The notes beneath the pieces are model-generated. The model saw only the letters and a program-made list of their open reading frames with translations, was not told the origin of the DNA and made no database searches. The translations under genes and the position numbers were made by a program. Below are positions 33,701-45,461 of a stretch of 64,000 nucleotides of DNA, piece after piece (position 1 is the stretch's first letter; every line of letters begins with the position of its first letter). Where the stretch lies: positions 358,482,267-358,546,266 of the forward strand of contig NC_053040.3 in the NCBI RefSeq assembly GCF_002575655.3, in the 5' to 3' direction. The DNA is from Aegilops tauschii subsp. strangulata (lineage: Eukaryota > Streptophyta > Magnoliopsida > Poales > Poaceae).

Positions 33701-34314
33701 AATATAAAGTCAATATGTGAGGAAGCTTCATATCAAATGAACCTGGCTCCTGCCGCCAGCAAACCGTTGGTATATCTTGTAGCATGCCGCCATGTGCTGG
33801 AGCGTCTTCATGTCCGACAGGGCCGCCGACTGATTTTCATGGGCACCAAATTTTGTAGATTAGGGGCGAGATTAGTTTCCAATTTTCATCGTCAGCTTCT
33901 ACGCTGTTACCAATAAAACAAACTTAGAGGCCACCTCCAGCACGTCCCCATACCTGACCTTCCTCCATGACAATTTCTCGTGGTCCTGTACCTGAGCAGC
34001 AAACGTATTCCTTTTGGATTCTGGTTGAGATCCCATAATGAAGGCCTTGCTGGGAAGGAGATAGTGGATGACCCTAAACAATTTGGAAAAGAAGTCTGAG
34101 TATATTACCTCAGTTGCAGCGGATTGGCTTTGTGTACGTCTTGGATTGGCGCTCTATATGGACGTACGGGCCGCGGCCTCTTCCTTATGGCTAGGACGTA
34201 TGTTGCCGAGGGCAAGAGCATGGCTGTGGAGAAGGGCCGCGGCGATCCTAATCATCCTAATTTTTTCTGTTTTCTTTTCTTTTGTCGTAAGGTTGTCTCT
34301 GTATTCTTTTCAAT

Positions 34315-34392
34315 AGGGTTTCTATATACTGCCTTAGCTTGGGCGTGGGACATAGGGTTTCTATATACTGCCTTAGCTTGGGCGTGGGGGGA
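34315..34392. repeat. 39-bp tandem duplication
   Basis: Two identical copies of a unit running from AGGGTTTCTATATACTGCC to GGGCGTGGG lie at 34315-34349 and 34354-34388, period 39. Confidence 0.9.
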
Positions 34393-34421
34393 CAGGAGGA
34401 AATTGATTGGCTAGTGGTCGG

Positions 34422-34493
34422 ATGTTTATAACCTTTATAATGGCAATGGTGGGTAATATGTTTATAACCTTTATAATGGCAATGGTGGGAAAT
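34422..34493. repeat. 36-bp tandem duplication
   Basis: ATGTTTATAACCTTTATAAT with TGGCAATGGTGGG is repeated at 34422 and 34458, period 36. Confidence 0.9.
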
Positions 34494-35215
34494 TTTTTCA
34501 CTTAATTCTAATCTAATGGCTATATAATTTCAATCAAGAAAATAAACGGTTGGATGTTTCTGTTTTTTATGGTAATTTCTAGACTATTTTCTTTTTTCCG
34601 GTGAACCCATCAAATACTTTTTATATAATAATAGATAATAGATGTACAGACTTATCAAACGATTTTCTTTTAAAAAAAGGTCAATGGTTTTTAAATAAAA
34701 ACTCATCGCAAACATTTTAGTTAGAACACCCGTATGCAAACCGACAGCTTCCCCAGGAAGCCAAGGGAAAATGTGCCGAGCAGGATTTCTGCATCCCTTC
34801 AACGCAAACGGTTGTTTTGCATGACCCGCGTGCAACCACGTACAAACAATTGGGTAAGATTTGCGTATCTATCATTTTGGGTATGTTGCCATTTCTCAAA
34901 CTGAAAAGATTGACATTTGTTTATCTAGTAACATTGCCATTTGTCAACCTTATAACACTGCGATTTGTCAAAATACGCAGCTACAAATCACTAGCACTAT
35001 CTAATTTTTGCAACTAAAATCACTAGCACAGTTCATACGGACACCACTAGCAGGCGTGAGTTCATGGACGCATATGCAAATGTCCATTGATTACATACAA
35101 CAAGTCATCAACCCACAACGACAACGAGGATACACGTTGGATTATAGATCATTTCCAACAAAAAATTCTAGTCAAGTTTTTCTCCACAACAAATAACAAA
35201 TCGATGAAATGAACT

Positions 35216-36694
35216 TCAGCTCAACCACTCGTCGGCGTTGGAAACGCTTGCTTTGAACCAGAAGTGATTCTCTGAGAAGGGCCAGCCCCTGTCAATCTCG
35301 AGACCAACGCAGGACTGATCATCGAGGCTGAAGCGGCCTATGTCAGGACCCATATTGGGACTGTAGGGAAGCATAGTAATGTCTGAGGTATAGATTCATT
35401 TACTTCTCATAAATGGTAGTAACGTTGTGTCAACGGCAGCTGGATCGCCTTCCACCATCATTGGATAGTTTTGTCGAAGGAAGAGCGAGTTTCCTCCAAG
35501 ACTTTCAATACTGAACCAGGGAGAAGGTGTTGGCGCTAGTACACTAGTATCCATCCCGAATACCCTGTAACGGATGTTGGAATAGGTCTGGAGAGTGGGA
35601 CCATACGATACAACACCTGCTTCCTTACTAACATTAGCAGTGCCCCGTATACAGACAAGAAGAGGTGATCCATCGGAATAAGTTGCCAGGCGCCACTGAG
35701 TATATGGGTCCTGCTCGTCCTCATGCTCGTGAATAAAATTTTCAAGTATAGGTGGTGGAATGTTCACAGGACATTGGAAACACAAGAAGGTTAATTAGTA
35801 AAGGGAAACTAGCTAACCCGCATGCATGTGGATGAAACAATTATAATTACGGTGGACAAACGTACCGAAATCATAAGGATTCCATGCAAAAACAGTGCCA
35901 CGAGTGGTGGCAGCAAGCACAAGACCCTCATATTGAATTGCATCACAGTACTCATCCGTGTATAGAAACTGATTTTTGAGCAATATCCATCGAGTCGAAC
36001 CATGAAGGAGGGCAACAAGCTTGTCGAAGATAGCGACAACATAAGCATTCCTATAACCCCAAGAGCGGTTGGGAACTCGATAAATTGCTATCTGCTGCTC
36101 CACTCCGCTGCGGTCTTTTGAACTGAACTTCGTTGCCTTCCCGCGCGCGAAACGAATGGGCGCTGTGTCGTGGGTCAGTTTTGGCCATAGACGACAGTCA
36201 GCATGATCGTATTTGAACTCACGTAGAATACCGGTGTACTCAACCTCTGGGCAGTCATCTGAGATTTTTCGAAGTGGAACCCGGTGACGAATGTACACAT
36301 TCACAAGTTCCCACTCGCAGTTGTACCCAATATAAACAACCCAATCTCCATTTGCGCCTGCCCAAGCCTTGCCCTCAAGCGATGTCATCTTAACATCATA
36401 CGTATCATTATCAAGCGGCATCAACTTACACAAGGTGAGGCTTCCCTTGTCCCCGCGCCAGTCAGCAGGGTCACGGCGAAGAAGATAGGGGAGATCAAAC
36501 CACTCCTGGACCCTTGGGTTCCTTGTAATGATGTTCTTAGTTGAGTCGAGAATGCTCTTGAACGAACCTGCCATGCTAGCCGAGGTGATGACGTTGCACC
36601 GATCAATGAGTTCCTCCACCGCGTCATCATTCAGATCGGGGCAAGAATAACAGGGTCGTTTCCGGCTTGTTCCCTCCATGGAGAAGACGATCAA
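35216..36694 (-). pseudogene. F-box/DUF295-type gene in CACTA 2, premature stop
   Basis: Exon 1 runs from 36694 (alternative Met at 36679, MEGTSRKRPCYSCPD) to about 35865. An N-terminal F-box-like helix region (LNDDAVEELIDRCNV, about residues 20-50) is followed by a DUF295/beta-propeller-like domain with WVVYIGYNCEWELVNVYI and VFAWNPYDFG. An intron of about 70-90 bases ends with TTTCCAG near 35786. Exon 2 reads CPVNIPPPILENFI through LLPFMRSK, then hits TGA (35396-35398). The same frame stays open for 59 further codons, ending NADEWLS at 35216, so the stop is premature. F-box proteins select targets for SCF ubiquitin ligases. Location inside CACTA 2, next to its end repeats, suggests capture. 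The exact donor splice site is unresolved. Confidence 0.65.
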
Positions 36695-36871
36695 ACAATG
36701 GCAGAAGGAAGGGTGAAGAAAATGGAGGGAGAGGAAGAGCTAGCATGCGACAACAGTTCCAAATCAAGAGGGAAAGGCGAAGAGTTGGTGGATGGTTGCC
36801 ACGGTACATGAAGAGGCGCCTGGGGAGCGAACGGTTGCCACAGAGGTCACACACTGACGACAAGGGCTGAG

Positions 36872-37300
36872 TGAACCGCATGCAATCCCATCGCACAACA
36901 CACACGTCTTGTTAAGTTGAACCGTTTCTGTTTTCTTGTGTCAACGCAAACAGTTCATCCCAGTGAACCGCATGCCGTATATCGCACACACCTTGATCTG
37001 GCTGACCGTTTATTTTGTGTTGCCTAATCACAAACAATTCATCCGAGTGAACCGTATGCTATATATCGCACACACCTTCATCTAGCTGCCCGTTTCTTTT
37101 GTGTTGCCTAATGACAAACAGTTCATCCGAGTGAACCGTATGATGTGTATCGCACACGCCTTCATCTGGCTGCCCATTTCTTTTGTTCCTCCTCACCGCA
37201 AACAGTTAATTGAACTGAATCGTATGCCCTTCATCGCAAACGCAACTAAAATATGAACCGTGTTTGATGCATCCTCCATCGCAAACGTTTTCACCTTTTT
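36872..37300. repeat. 84-bp tandem subterminal array of CACTA 2
   Basis: TGAACCG recurs at 36964, 37048, 37132 and (as TGAATCG) 37216, with period exactly 84, plus a looser copy at 36872. Each unit contains ATCGCACAC and GTTCATC(C)(G/C)AG. The array ends 100 bases before the element terminus. Confidence 0.9.
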
Positions 37301-37402
37301 TTGACGGTTTTCATACACCACCGTTTGCGATTATTGCATCGCACACAGTTTCTCGAAGGGTCTCTGATCGTAGTGTCGCGTTAGCAGCATCCTGTAGTAG
37401 TG

Positions 37403-38387
37403 ATATTTCCATATTCATAATTAAGGATTTATATTCTATGCTATAACTGCTATGATCCTGGAATATGTGATTCAGTGGAAAACTCATATGCATGTGTGGA
37501 ATGATAAATGGTAAATAAAAGGTTCCTAGTCTCACCTCTAAGACTAGCTGAAGTGTTGTTGACGATCATGTTTTTCGGATCTTAGGATATCATTAAGTGT
37601 AATGATGATCATAAAACGACATTGGGATTATGACGTTGGAAGAACAGTAATATTAAATTGACCCAATCTTGTTTGTTATGAATTGACTTAATACCATCTG
37701 CATTAAATTATAATAACGCGGAGTGTTAACATGTGATATTACTCCTTAGACCATGAGAGTATCGTGGGCACTTCTTACCGTACGGTGGGCTTGGGGGTTA
37801 CTCAAATGTCACCTGTAACACGGTGATCATAAAGACAACTTACAGGTTCATCGGAAAGTTTGACAAGTGGCCGGATAGATCGAGAAGTGGGATTTTCTCC
37901 TCAGACGATGGAGAGATATTCTCGGGGCCCTCTCGGTGTGACGGCAACAATCATCGTCTGGCCAGACACAAGTGACTTCATCACGGAGATGCCAGAACAC
38001 AATAACAAGAAAGAAGAACAAAGCCGCTAACGAAGATTTTGGTATAGTGAGCATGGTGATGACTCATGAGGATACCGATGCATCCCGGGTTTTGTGAGTA
38101 TCACGAAGCAAAGGGAACATCACATGATAACCAAAGGTTCACTCGAATATCATATGTGTACTCACAGGGACCAATATGGACGTCCACGGTCCCGCTGTCG
38201 ATCATTGAACGAACGGTTTCGTCCATGTATGTGAGTTATCGAACCTACAGAGTCACAAGATTTAGGAAATCACGATCTGCTGAGTGTTAGTTGGATGGGA
38301 GTCATGACAATATATTTGTGAAATTATTTCATGAATATTCGGAATAGTTCTGAGAGGATCCGGAAGAGTTCCGGGGTCATCGGAAGG
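37403..38387 (+). repeat. Angela/WIS-type LTR 2, second segment
   Basis: The LTR continues after the CACTA from ATATTTCCATATTCATAATT to ...CCGGGGTCATCGGAAG, collinear with LTR 1 (reverse complement of about 23955-22965). It breaks at 38387 against Athila-type leader sequence. About 530 bases of LTR are missing before it resumes at 47383. Confidence 0.75.
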
Positions 38388-39448
38388 TGATGCAGCACAG
38401 CAACGGTAGGTATTTCCCTCAGTGATGAGACCAAGGTTATCGAACCAGTAGGAGAACCAAGCAACACTACGTAAACAGCACCTGCACACAAATAACAAAT
38501 ACTCGCAACCTGACGTGTTAAAGGGGTTATCAATCCCTTTCGGGTAACGGCGCCAGAAATTGGCAAGAAGACGTGATAAAAATATGATAGATGCGATAAA
38601 TAGATCTCAAATAAAATAAACTGCAGCAAGGTATTTTTGTATTTTTGGTTTAATAGGTCTGAAAATAAAAGCAAATAAAATAGATCGCAAAGGCAAATAT
38701 AATAAAGAAGAGACATGGGGGCCGTAGATTTCACTAGTGGCTTCTCTTGAAAAAAATAGCAATCGGTGGGTAAACGAATTACTGTTGGGTAATTGATAGA
38801 ACTTCAAATAATCATGACGATATCCAGGAAATGATCATTATATAGGCATCACGTCCAAGATTAGTAGACCGACTCCTGCCTGCATCTACTACTATTACTC
38901 CACACATCGACCGCTATCCAGCATGCATCTAGTGTATTAAGTTCATGGAAAAATGGAGTAATGCAATAAGAACGATGAAATGATGTATACAAGATATATT
39001 TATGTAGAAATAGACCTCATCTTGTTATCCTTAATAGCAACAATACATACGTGTCGGTCCCCTTCTGCCACTGGGATCAAGCACCGTAAGATCGAACCAT
39101 TACAAAGCACCTATTCCCATTGCAAGATAAATAGATCAAGTTGGCCAAACAAAACCCAAATATCGGAGAAGAAATATGAGGCTATAAGAAATCATGCATA
39201 TAAGGGATCAAAGAAGACTCAAATAACTTTCATGGATAGAAAGATAGATCTGATCATAAACTCAAAGTTCATCGGATCCCAACAAACACACCGCAAAAAG
39301 AGTTACATCATATGGATCTCCAAGAGACCATTGTATTGAGAATCAAAAGAGAGAGAGAGAGGAAGCCATCTAGCTACTAACAATGGACTCGTAGGTCTAC
39401 AAAGAACTACTCACGCATCATCAGAGAGGCACCAATGGACATGATGAA
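38388..39448 (-). repeat. 5' LTR, PBS and leader start of a second Athila-like element
   Basis: On the minus strand an LTR (39448 to about 38556, 5' part missing) is followed by the PBS TGGCGCCGTTACCCG (38541-38555), the Athila-type primer site. About 150 bases of leader follow, including GTTATTTGTGTGCAGGTGCTG, an intron-like acceptor, before truncation at 38388. The LTR contains no gene. Confidence 0.7.
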
Positions 39449-41115
39449 TGGTAGGATCGAAAGTATGTCTAGAGGGGGGTGATTAGACTACTTGACCAAA
39501 TAAAAATCTAGCCTTTTCCCAATTTTAAGTTTTGACAGATTTTAGCAACTTTGCACAAGCCAAGCAATCAACCTACACATGCAATTCTAAGAGTATAGCA
39601 GCGGAAAGTAAAACAATTGCACATGAAGGTAAAGGGAGGAGTTTGAGGGAGCAAACGCAATGTAGACACGGAGATTTTTTATCCGTGGTTCCGATAGGTG
39701 GTGCTATCGTACATCCACGTTGATGGAGACTTCAACCCATGAAGGGTAACGGTTGCGCGAGTCCACGGAGGGCTCCATCCACGAAGGGTCCACGAAGAAG
39801 CAACCTTGTCTATCCCACCATGGCCATCGCCCACGGACTTGCCTCACTAGGGTAGATCTTCACGAAGTAGGCGATCTCCTTGCCCGTACAAACTCCTTGG
39901 TTCAACTCCACAATCTTGACGGAGGCTCCCAAGTGACACCTAACCAATCTAGGAGACACCACTCCCCAGAAGGTAATAGATGGTGTGTTGATGATGAACT
40001 CCTTGCTCTTGTGCTTCAAATGATAGTCTCCCCAACACTCAACTCTCTCTCATAGGATTGGATTTGGTGGAAAGATGATTTGAGTGGAAAGAAACTTGGG
40101 GAAGGCTAGAGATCAAGATTTATGTGGTTGGAATGGAATATCTTAACCTCAACACAAGTGTAGGTGGTTCTCTCTCGGAAAATGAATGCTGGAAGTGTAG
40201 GCATGTTCTGATGGCTCTCTTCATGAATGAAGAGTGGGTGGAGGGGTATATATAGCCTCCACACAAAATATAACCATTACACACAATTTACCAAACTCGG
40301 TGGGACCGAATCAGAAAACTCGGTCAGACCGATTTAGTTCATAATATGACCGTTAGGCATTTCGGTGCGACCGACATGTCAACTCGGTGGGACCAATTTC
40401 ATTAGGGTTAGGGCAAAACGTAATCTCGGTGAGACCGATTACACAAACTCGGTGGGACCGATTTTGGTAATAAGCTAACCAGAGACTTGGTCGGGCAAAC
40501 TCGGTGGGACCGATTCGCTCATCTCGGTTGGACCGAAACGTTACGAAGGGCAAACAGAGAGTTTGCATTGTGAACTCGGTGGGACCGATCGCTCATCTCG
40601 GTTAGACCGAAACGTTACGAAGGGAAACAGAGAGTTTGCAATCCCATCTCGGTGAGACCGAGATCCCTATCGGTGAGACCGAAGTGACTAGGGTTTGTGG
40701 CAGTGGCTATGTCAACTGAACTCGGTGGCACTGGATAGATGGTTTCGGTGGGGCCGAGTTTGACTTTTGGTTTGGGACAAATGTGGATATGAGAAAGTGG
40801 TTGAGGGTTTTTGGAGCATATCACTAAGCATTCTGAGCAAGAAACCATTAAGCAACACCTCATCCCCTTTTAATAGTATTGGCTTTTCCTATGGACTCAA
40901 TGTGATCTTGGATCACTAAAAGTAAAATGTAGAGTCTTGAGCTTTAGAGCTTTAGCCAATCCCTTTGCCCTTAGCATTTTGAGGGGTCCACATCCTAATC
41001 CATGACATGCCAATCATTGAACTTTCCTGAAATATTTATCTTGACGTGGCATTAGTTCAATGAGCTATATGTTGTTAATAATTACCAAAACCACCCAGGG
41101 ATAGTTGCACTTTCA
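39449..41115 (-). repeat. 3' LTR of Sirevirus 1 (1.67 kb)
   Basis: The minus strand starts TGAAAGTGCAACTATCCC (41115) and ends CTTTCGATCCTACC-A (39449), with the usual TCTAGACATACTTTCGATCC end. It contains an array of about 14 imperfect palindromes of the type TCGGTGGGACCGA at 40296-40770 and a leader-like coding-looking segment near 39750-40050 that I do not call a gene. Confidence 0.8.
40296..40770. repeat. Array of TCGGTNNNACCGA palindromes in the Sirevirus 1 LTR
   Basis: About 14 units (ACTCGGTGGGACCGA, TCTCGGTGAGACCGA, TTTCGGTGCGACCGA and variants) are spaced irregularly by 15-60 bases. Related units recur in the internal region at 43840-44590. Confidence 0.85.
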
Positions 41116-41130
41116 ATCTCCCCCTTTTTG
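41116..41130 (-). other. Polypurine tract of Sirevirus 1
   Basis: The minus strand reads AAAAAGGGGGAGAT directly before the LTR start TGAAAGTGC. Further polypurine copies lie at 41221-41230 and 41569-41582. Confidence 0.85.
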
Positions 41131-41220
41131 GTAATTGATGGCAACATATAGATCAAAGCTTGGAGAAATGATAATAAGATTTAAATACATCGTCGCTTTG
41201 AGAAGTATGTGATAAGCAAG

Positions 41221-41276
41221 AGCTCCCCCTAAATTTGTGCATTATTTGAACTTTGCTTTTGAATGCAAATGCACAA
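41221..41276 (-). other. Conserved CTCCCCCT plus stem-loop upstream of the PPT, Sirevirus 1
   Basis: Plus-strand AGCTCCCCCT is followed by arms TTGTGCAT/ATGCACAA enclosing a second stem TTTGC/GCAAA. A matching arrangement is at 52339-52390 in a different Sirevirus family, at nearly the same distance from the PPT. Confidence 0.6.
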
Positions 41277-41629
41277 TCGATTAGGATCATGGGTCACTCT
41301 TCCATGTCACATACATCTTGGTGGAGCGCTCAAAATGATATAACTTAAAAACATGCACTCATCACCAAGCAAAGTGAATGATCATATATGGATATAAAAG
41401 ATAATATCATCCAAGCACGTATTGAAGTAGCATATGATCAAACGCATGATCAACCAAGTATCTCACACAGACAAAGACATAGAGAATCAAACAAGTGCAC
41501 AAGACGTTTAACGAAAAGCAAGAGAGATAAAGGCAAAACACTCTCTCTCGAAGCCTATGATCTATACATTTTCCCCCCTTTGGCAACAAGTTACCAAAAA
41601 GTTCGAAAATGCATAGTGCTATGCGTCTC

Positions 41630-43703
41630 TCAGGCTTGGTCTTCCGGAGGTGGTGTAGAGAGAACTCCAAGGACGAAGGCATTAGTTGATGTAGCTGGAG
41701 CTGGTGGAGTGGCTGTTGGAGGTGGCACTGAGGCTGTGGCTGCTAGGGCAGATGAAGTAGCTCTCGTATCTGGCACTGGCACTGCAGCAGACCTCTGTCC
41801 TCTAGGCACTCGCTGAAAAGCATCAGTAGTAGCCTTCCCCTTCTTCTCTTCTGCTTCCTCCTGAAGCTGCTCAACTGTTGTCTGCATCTCAGTTACCTTC
41901 AGATCAAGATCATAAATTTTTTGTTTAATGATCCTCTCCGAGCTCTCCTAATTCTGAGTCAGGGTGGCCAAGCCCTTCTCAATCCTCAAAGTAGATTGGA
42001 TCATATATGCAAGTTGATCTTGTTTGCTCTTCAAGAACACTTGAGATGCCTCTTCAGCACTGCATCTTGGCAGCTTTCTCAGCCTTAGCTTTGGCTCTCT
42101 TCTCTTGTGCTTGCACTGATGATGGTTCATTCTCATTCATCACAGCCTTGTTGTCTTCAAATTCAGGATATAAGGGTAAGTGCTGCTTGTCCAACAAATA
42201 AGTGCATGTGCCCATCTTTGAGTTGATGAGCACCTGAATATGTGGAGCATACACACAGCTTCTCTTCTGGTCAGCAGCTATCCTCTTGATTGTCTCTACA
42301 ATCAGACTCATGACCTTGAACTTTTGAGGGACATAAAAAATGTGCAGCAAGTTGATAGAATGTCCTCTAATCATCTTGTGATCTCCTAAGTCGGGTAGCA
42401 AAGTGTGCCTTAGGATGGTTTTGATGGTAGGCAGACCAAACAACAAGTAATGCACTAATCCAAGCTTGTGTGTCTCCAAAGCTTTATCAGGGATCTCTTT
42501 GTACATGTTTGCCATGGAGTTGTGGTCTTTCTTCTTCTTGGCATGCACATGCAAGTCATCTTCATGTTCCTCTGGGGCATTCATCAGCCTAGCCCATTCT
42601 TCAACAGTGGATTAGTACCTAGTACTTTCTGACATCCAAACTATCCTCCCATCTGGATAGAAATGAGCAGTGGAGTAGAATTGCAGTATAAGCTCATCAT
42701 TCCATTTGGTAAGTTTCTGTCCAACAAACTTATCCACTCCACAAGCCTTGAAGCTATCATGTACCCCTGGGAAGTGATCTTCATTCTCCTTGATGTATTC
42801 CCAATCAACCCATCTCATGTCACACACCATTGGCTTCTTGTCAAGCAGAATGGTCTCATAGAAATCTTGTTGTTCTTTTGTGTGGAACCTATAGTCAACT
42901 GCAGTCCTCCTCCTCACAGCATAGGGATCAGACTGTCTCCACAATCTCAGTCCTGCATCCTTTCTGATGTTCATGTCCTCTGCCACTGGATGACCATCAT
43001 TGTGGTCAGGGATCTTGGGCTTCAATTTTCTGAGCACTAGGGCTTCATCATCCTCTTCTTCAACTTCAGGCACTGGGGCCTTGTTCTTCTCTTCAGCTGG
43101 GATGTTTCTGGTGCTTCTCTTGGGTGCAGACTTCTGAGCTTGAGCTGTTGCTTTGGGAGCAGGTTTGGGCTTTGATGGAGCAGCCCCTGACTTGATTGCA
43201 TCTCCCATAAGCTTCTGTGACTTGGGTGCTGGTGCAACATCCTCTTCTTCTTCATCAGATGGATCTCTCATCATGGAGGGCTTGCCAATGACTCTGGCAA
43301 TGGTCTTCCTGACCCTCTCCTTCCTTTTCTTTCCATCTCCAGCCTCTTTGGGTTCAAGAGTGAACTCCATTGTTGACTTTGAGGCTTCAACAGCTGAGGC
43401 TCTGACTTCTGACATGGGAACTCTTCTTGCTGGAGCCTTTGTTTTCATTCCAGGCTTTGTTGCAGCAGCAGTGGCATATTCCTTCTTCAGCACCTTCTGC
43501 CTTGAAGTGGCTTCATCCTCAACAGCCACATAATCATAATCCTCAGATTATGAGGTTCTCTTCTTCCTGGTCCTGGTGGCTGCCTTGGGCAAGTTGCTAG
43601 GTGTGCTCCTGCTGCCATCATCAGAGCTGCTTGAGGGACTAGTGCCCTCACTCATTTGCACCTGCTCTTCAGATCTGCTCTGGCTATCACTTTGATCAGA
43701 CAT
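41630..43703 (-). pseudogene. Extra (env-position) ORF of Sirevirus 1, plant-transposon-protein type
   Basis: From the Met at 43703 (MSDQSDSQSRSEEQ) one frame runs through Lys/Pro-rich low-complexity sequence into a globular domain (about 42930-42620) with FHTKEQQDFYETI and KWNDELILQFYSTAHF. It continues with MYKEIPDKALETHKLGLV and a coiled, charged C-terminus. It is interrupted by in-frame TAA at 43548-43550 and 42612-42614, a frameshift near 42060 and TAG at 41948-41950. The domain matches that in the other Sirevirus here (WNEELILQFYATLH) and fits the 'putative plant transposon protein' type found downstream of pol in some Copia elements. I see no membrane segment, so an envelope role is not supported. 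Role unknown. Confidence 0.6.
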
Positions 43704-44219
43704 CTTGGCAAGCAAACTGACAGCAGACCCTATGAATAGATATAGATGAGGTAGAGTAGATGAGCATCACAAAATGCAAAGTTTTTGCAAAACTGATGAC
43801 TTAAAAACTTAGTTTTAGTTCTCAATAGAAAGCATTTCGGAGCTACCGATTTGTTAAACTCGGTGATACCGAAGCAACTTTTGGAACCTAAACTAGTGAA
43901 CTCGGTCAGACTGAGTCACAGTTCGGTGGCACCGAGATTGCTAGGGTTTCACAGAGAATCGAACTCGGTCACACCGATTTGCAAGTTTCGGTCGGACCGA
44001 GAACTGCAAGTGCAATGGCCTAAGCCAAATCAGTGAGACCGATTTCCACAACTCGGTCGGTCCGAGATGAGTTCGGCGGAGACCTAACCCTAAATTTTCA
44101 AATCAAATCTAATCTAAGGGATGTTTTCTCTGGATAGATTGTTTGCATTCATGGTAAAGATCATGGCAAAGCAATGTGCTAAGAATCGAAGTTAAAGGAA
44201 TAGCACATTGAGTCGAACT

Positions 44220-44412
44220 CGTACCCTAGTTCGGCGGGAGTTCGCTACGGCAGCAACGGCGGAGCAGATTCCCGTTGACGGCGACAGAAATCAGCGGCGG
44301 GAGGTCGCTGACGGCGAGAAGACGATCCGGAGACCCGAGGAGGCAGAGCAGGACACGCGCGGGCTGAGGATTTTTGAAGAAATTTCCAAAATCTCACCCG
44401 TGGGTATATATC
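44220..44412 (-). promoter_or_regulatory. TATA box and GC-rich leader upstream of the Sirevirus 1 extra ORF
   Basis: On the minus strand GATATATACCC (44404-44412) is followed by a GC-rich stretch (44350-44220) resembling a 5' untranslated exon, then AT-rich sequence to the ATG at 43703. The TATA-to-ATG distance is about 0.7 kb. The same plan occurs at 61291 in the other element. Confidence 0.4.
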
Positions 44413-45461
44413 ACGACCCTGTCAGCGTGACTGAGTGGAACAATTCGGTGGCACCGAGATGCAGAATCGCAAGCGGTTACTGCAACTCCGTGTGACCGAA
44501 AAGTTCAAATCGGTTGCACCGAGATGGAAAACCTAGATCAACTTAGTGAACTCGGTGTGACCGAAGTGGATGACTCGGTCATACCGAAAAGCACAAAGAG
44601 GTTTTGGAAGTTTAAGTCTATGACGAATCGGGGACTCCGAGTGCTCCTCACACAGAGTGGTTCGAATCTGAGTTGATCAAACTTTGTGATGTAGCATGAA
44701 TAGAGTTTGAGACGAGAAAAGCATAGATAGCTAGAGGGAGTTCTTAGGCATTCTTGTCCATCCATTCGGCAAAAGAGAAAGAGCCAAACAATCAAAGCAA
44801 CAAATGGATGTCCTCGAATGAGTAAAATATGCAACCAACATGCTCACACAATAAAATGGCCAATGAAATATGTGGCAAAGCATGCACAAACACTCTAGTA
44901 TCTATCAAGCAATTGGCGATGACTAGGTCATCTATATATGAGTATATTGACTTAGAAGTCAAATGAGAACATTTGATCATAGGTCATACTCATCATTTAA
45001 GCATAAGTGGGGTTACCGCGTTTACATAAAGCATTGTTGTGTTCACATCATTGGAGTTGCTCTAGCTCAATTCTTAGAGTAAAGCTCCCCCTAGATGTGA
45101 TATCGCCCCTAAGAGGGATGAACTAACCTTGGGTTTTGTCGATGATAACTTCATGTAGGTGTTGAAGATGTGGATGCTCAATGTTGATGTAGATCATTCA
45201 GAGCAATCCATTGGAGTGAGTTGCACTTTCAATACCTACACGGGTTAGTCCCACAAGGAACAAACAAGGATATCCATAGACATAGATAAATGTTCACACA
45301 TGATGATGTCCATGAAAGCATTAGGTTACCTTGTCCCTTGTCTTACCAACAAGAGGGTTTGTGACTCCTTGAACTAGTGCAAGATGTGGAAGTTGTATGC
45401 ACTTGTCCTTGCCAAAATGATATGAGCGAAGCTTGTTGGCGGAGTCACCCTCAAGAACTCT

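Larger units (their letters stand above)
30841..34642 (-). mobile_element. Probable non-autonomous Helitron (3.8 kb)
   Basis: On the minus strand the right boundary begins TCTATTATCTATTATTATAT (from 34642; a start at 34635 is also possible). The left boundary ends with a GC hairpin GCCCGCGCATCGAGCGGGC, eight bases and CTAG at 30841, followed by T. A 5' TC start after A and a 3' hairpin-CTAG before T, without a target-site duplication, are Helitron hallmarks. No Rep/helicase ORF is present. The interior is AT-rich; 33000-34300 has scattered short frames that I cannot assign. Confidence 0.55.
24365..37402. mobile_element. CACTA transposon 2 (13.0 kb), non-autonomous with captured gene relics
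   Basis: The element starts CACTGGGGCGCG at 24365 and ends CCTGTAGTAGTG at 37402, flanked by the 3-bp duplication ATA (24362-24364 and 37403-37405). Comparison with LTR 1 (TATTATATTTCC) shows that the flanks rejoin exactly. The two ends share only the CACT core. Both subterminal regions carry repeated (T)GTGAACCGT and ATCGCACAC motifs, typical of a Triticeae CACTA group. The interior holds B3-, AP2/ERF- and F-box/DUF295-like relics (all minus), a Pro/Ala-rich ORF, a 504-bp array and a probable Helitron. No CACTA transposase is recognisable. Stretches 25641-25987, 26025-26191 and 34643-35215 hold nothing I can name, apart from a short Stowaway-like piece near 25628. Confidence 0.85.

Noticed and set aside
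33242..33916. Cluster of short frames on both strands inside the Helitron
   Set aside because: No motif, no consistent strand and no splice logic. It may hide a captured fragment, but I cannot support a call.
44590..44680. tRNA-like B box (GGTTCGAATC near 44651)
   Set aside because: No matching A box, anticodon arm or acceptor stem at proper spacing.
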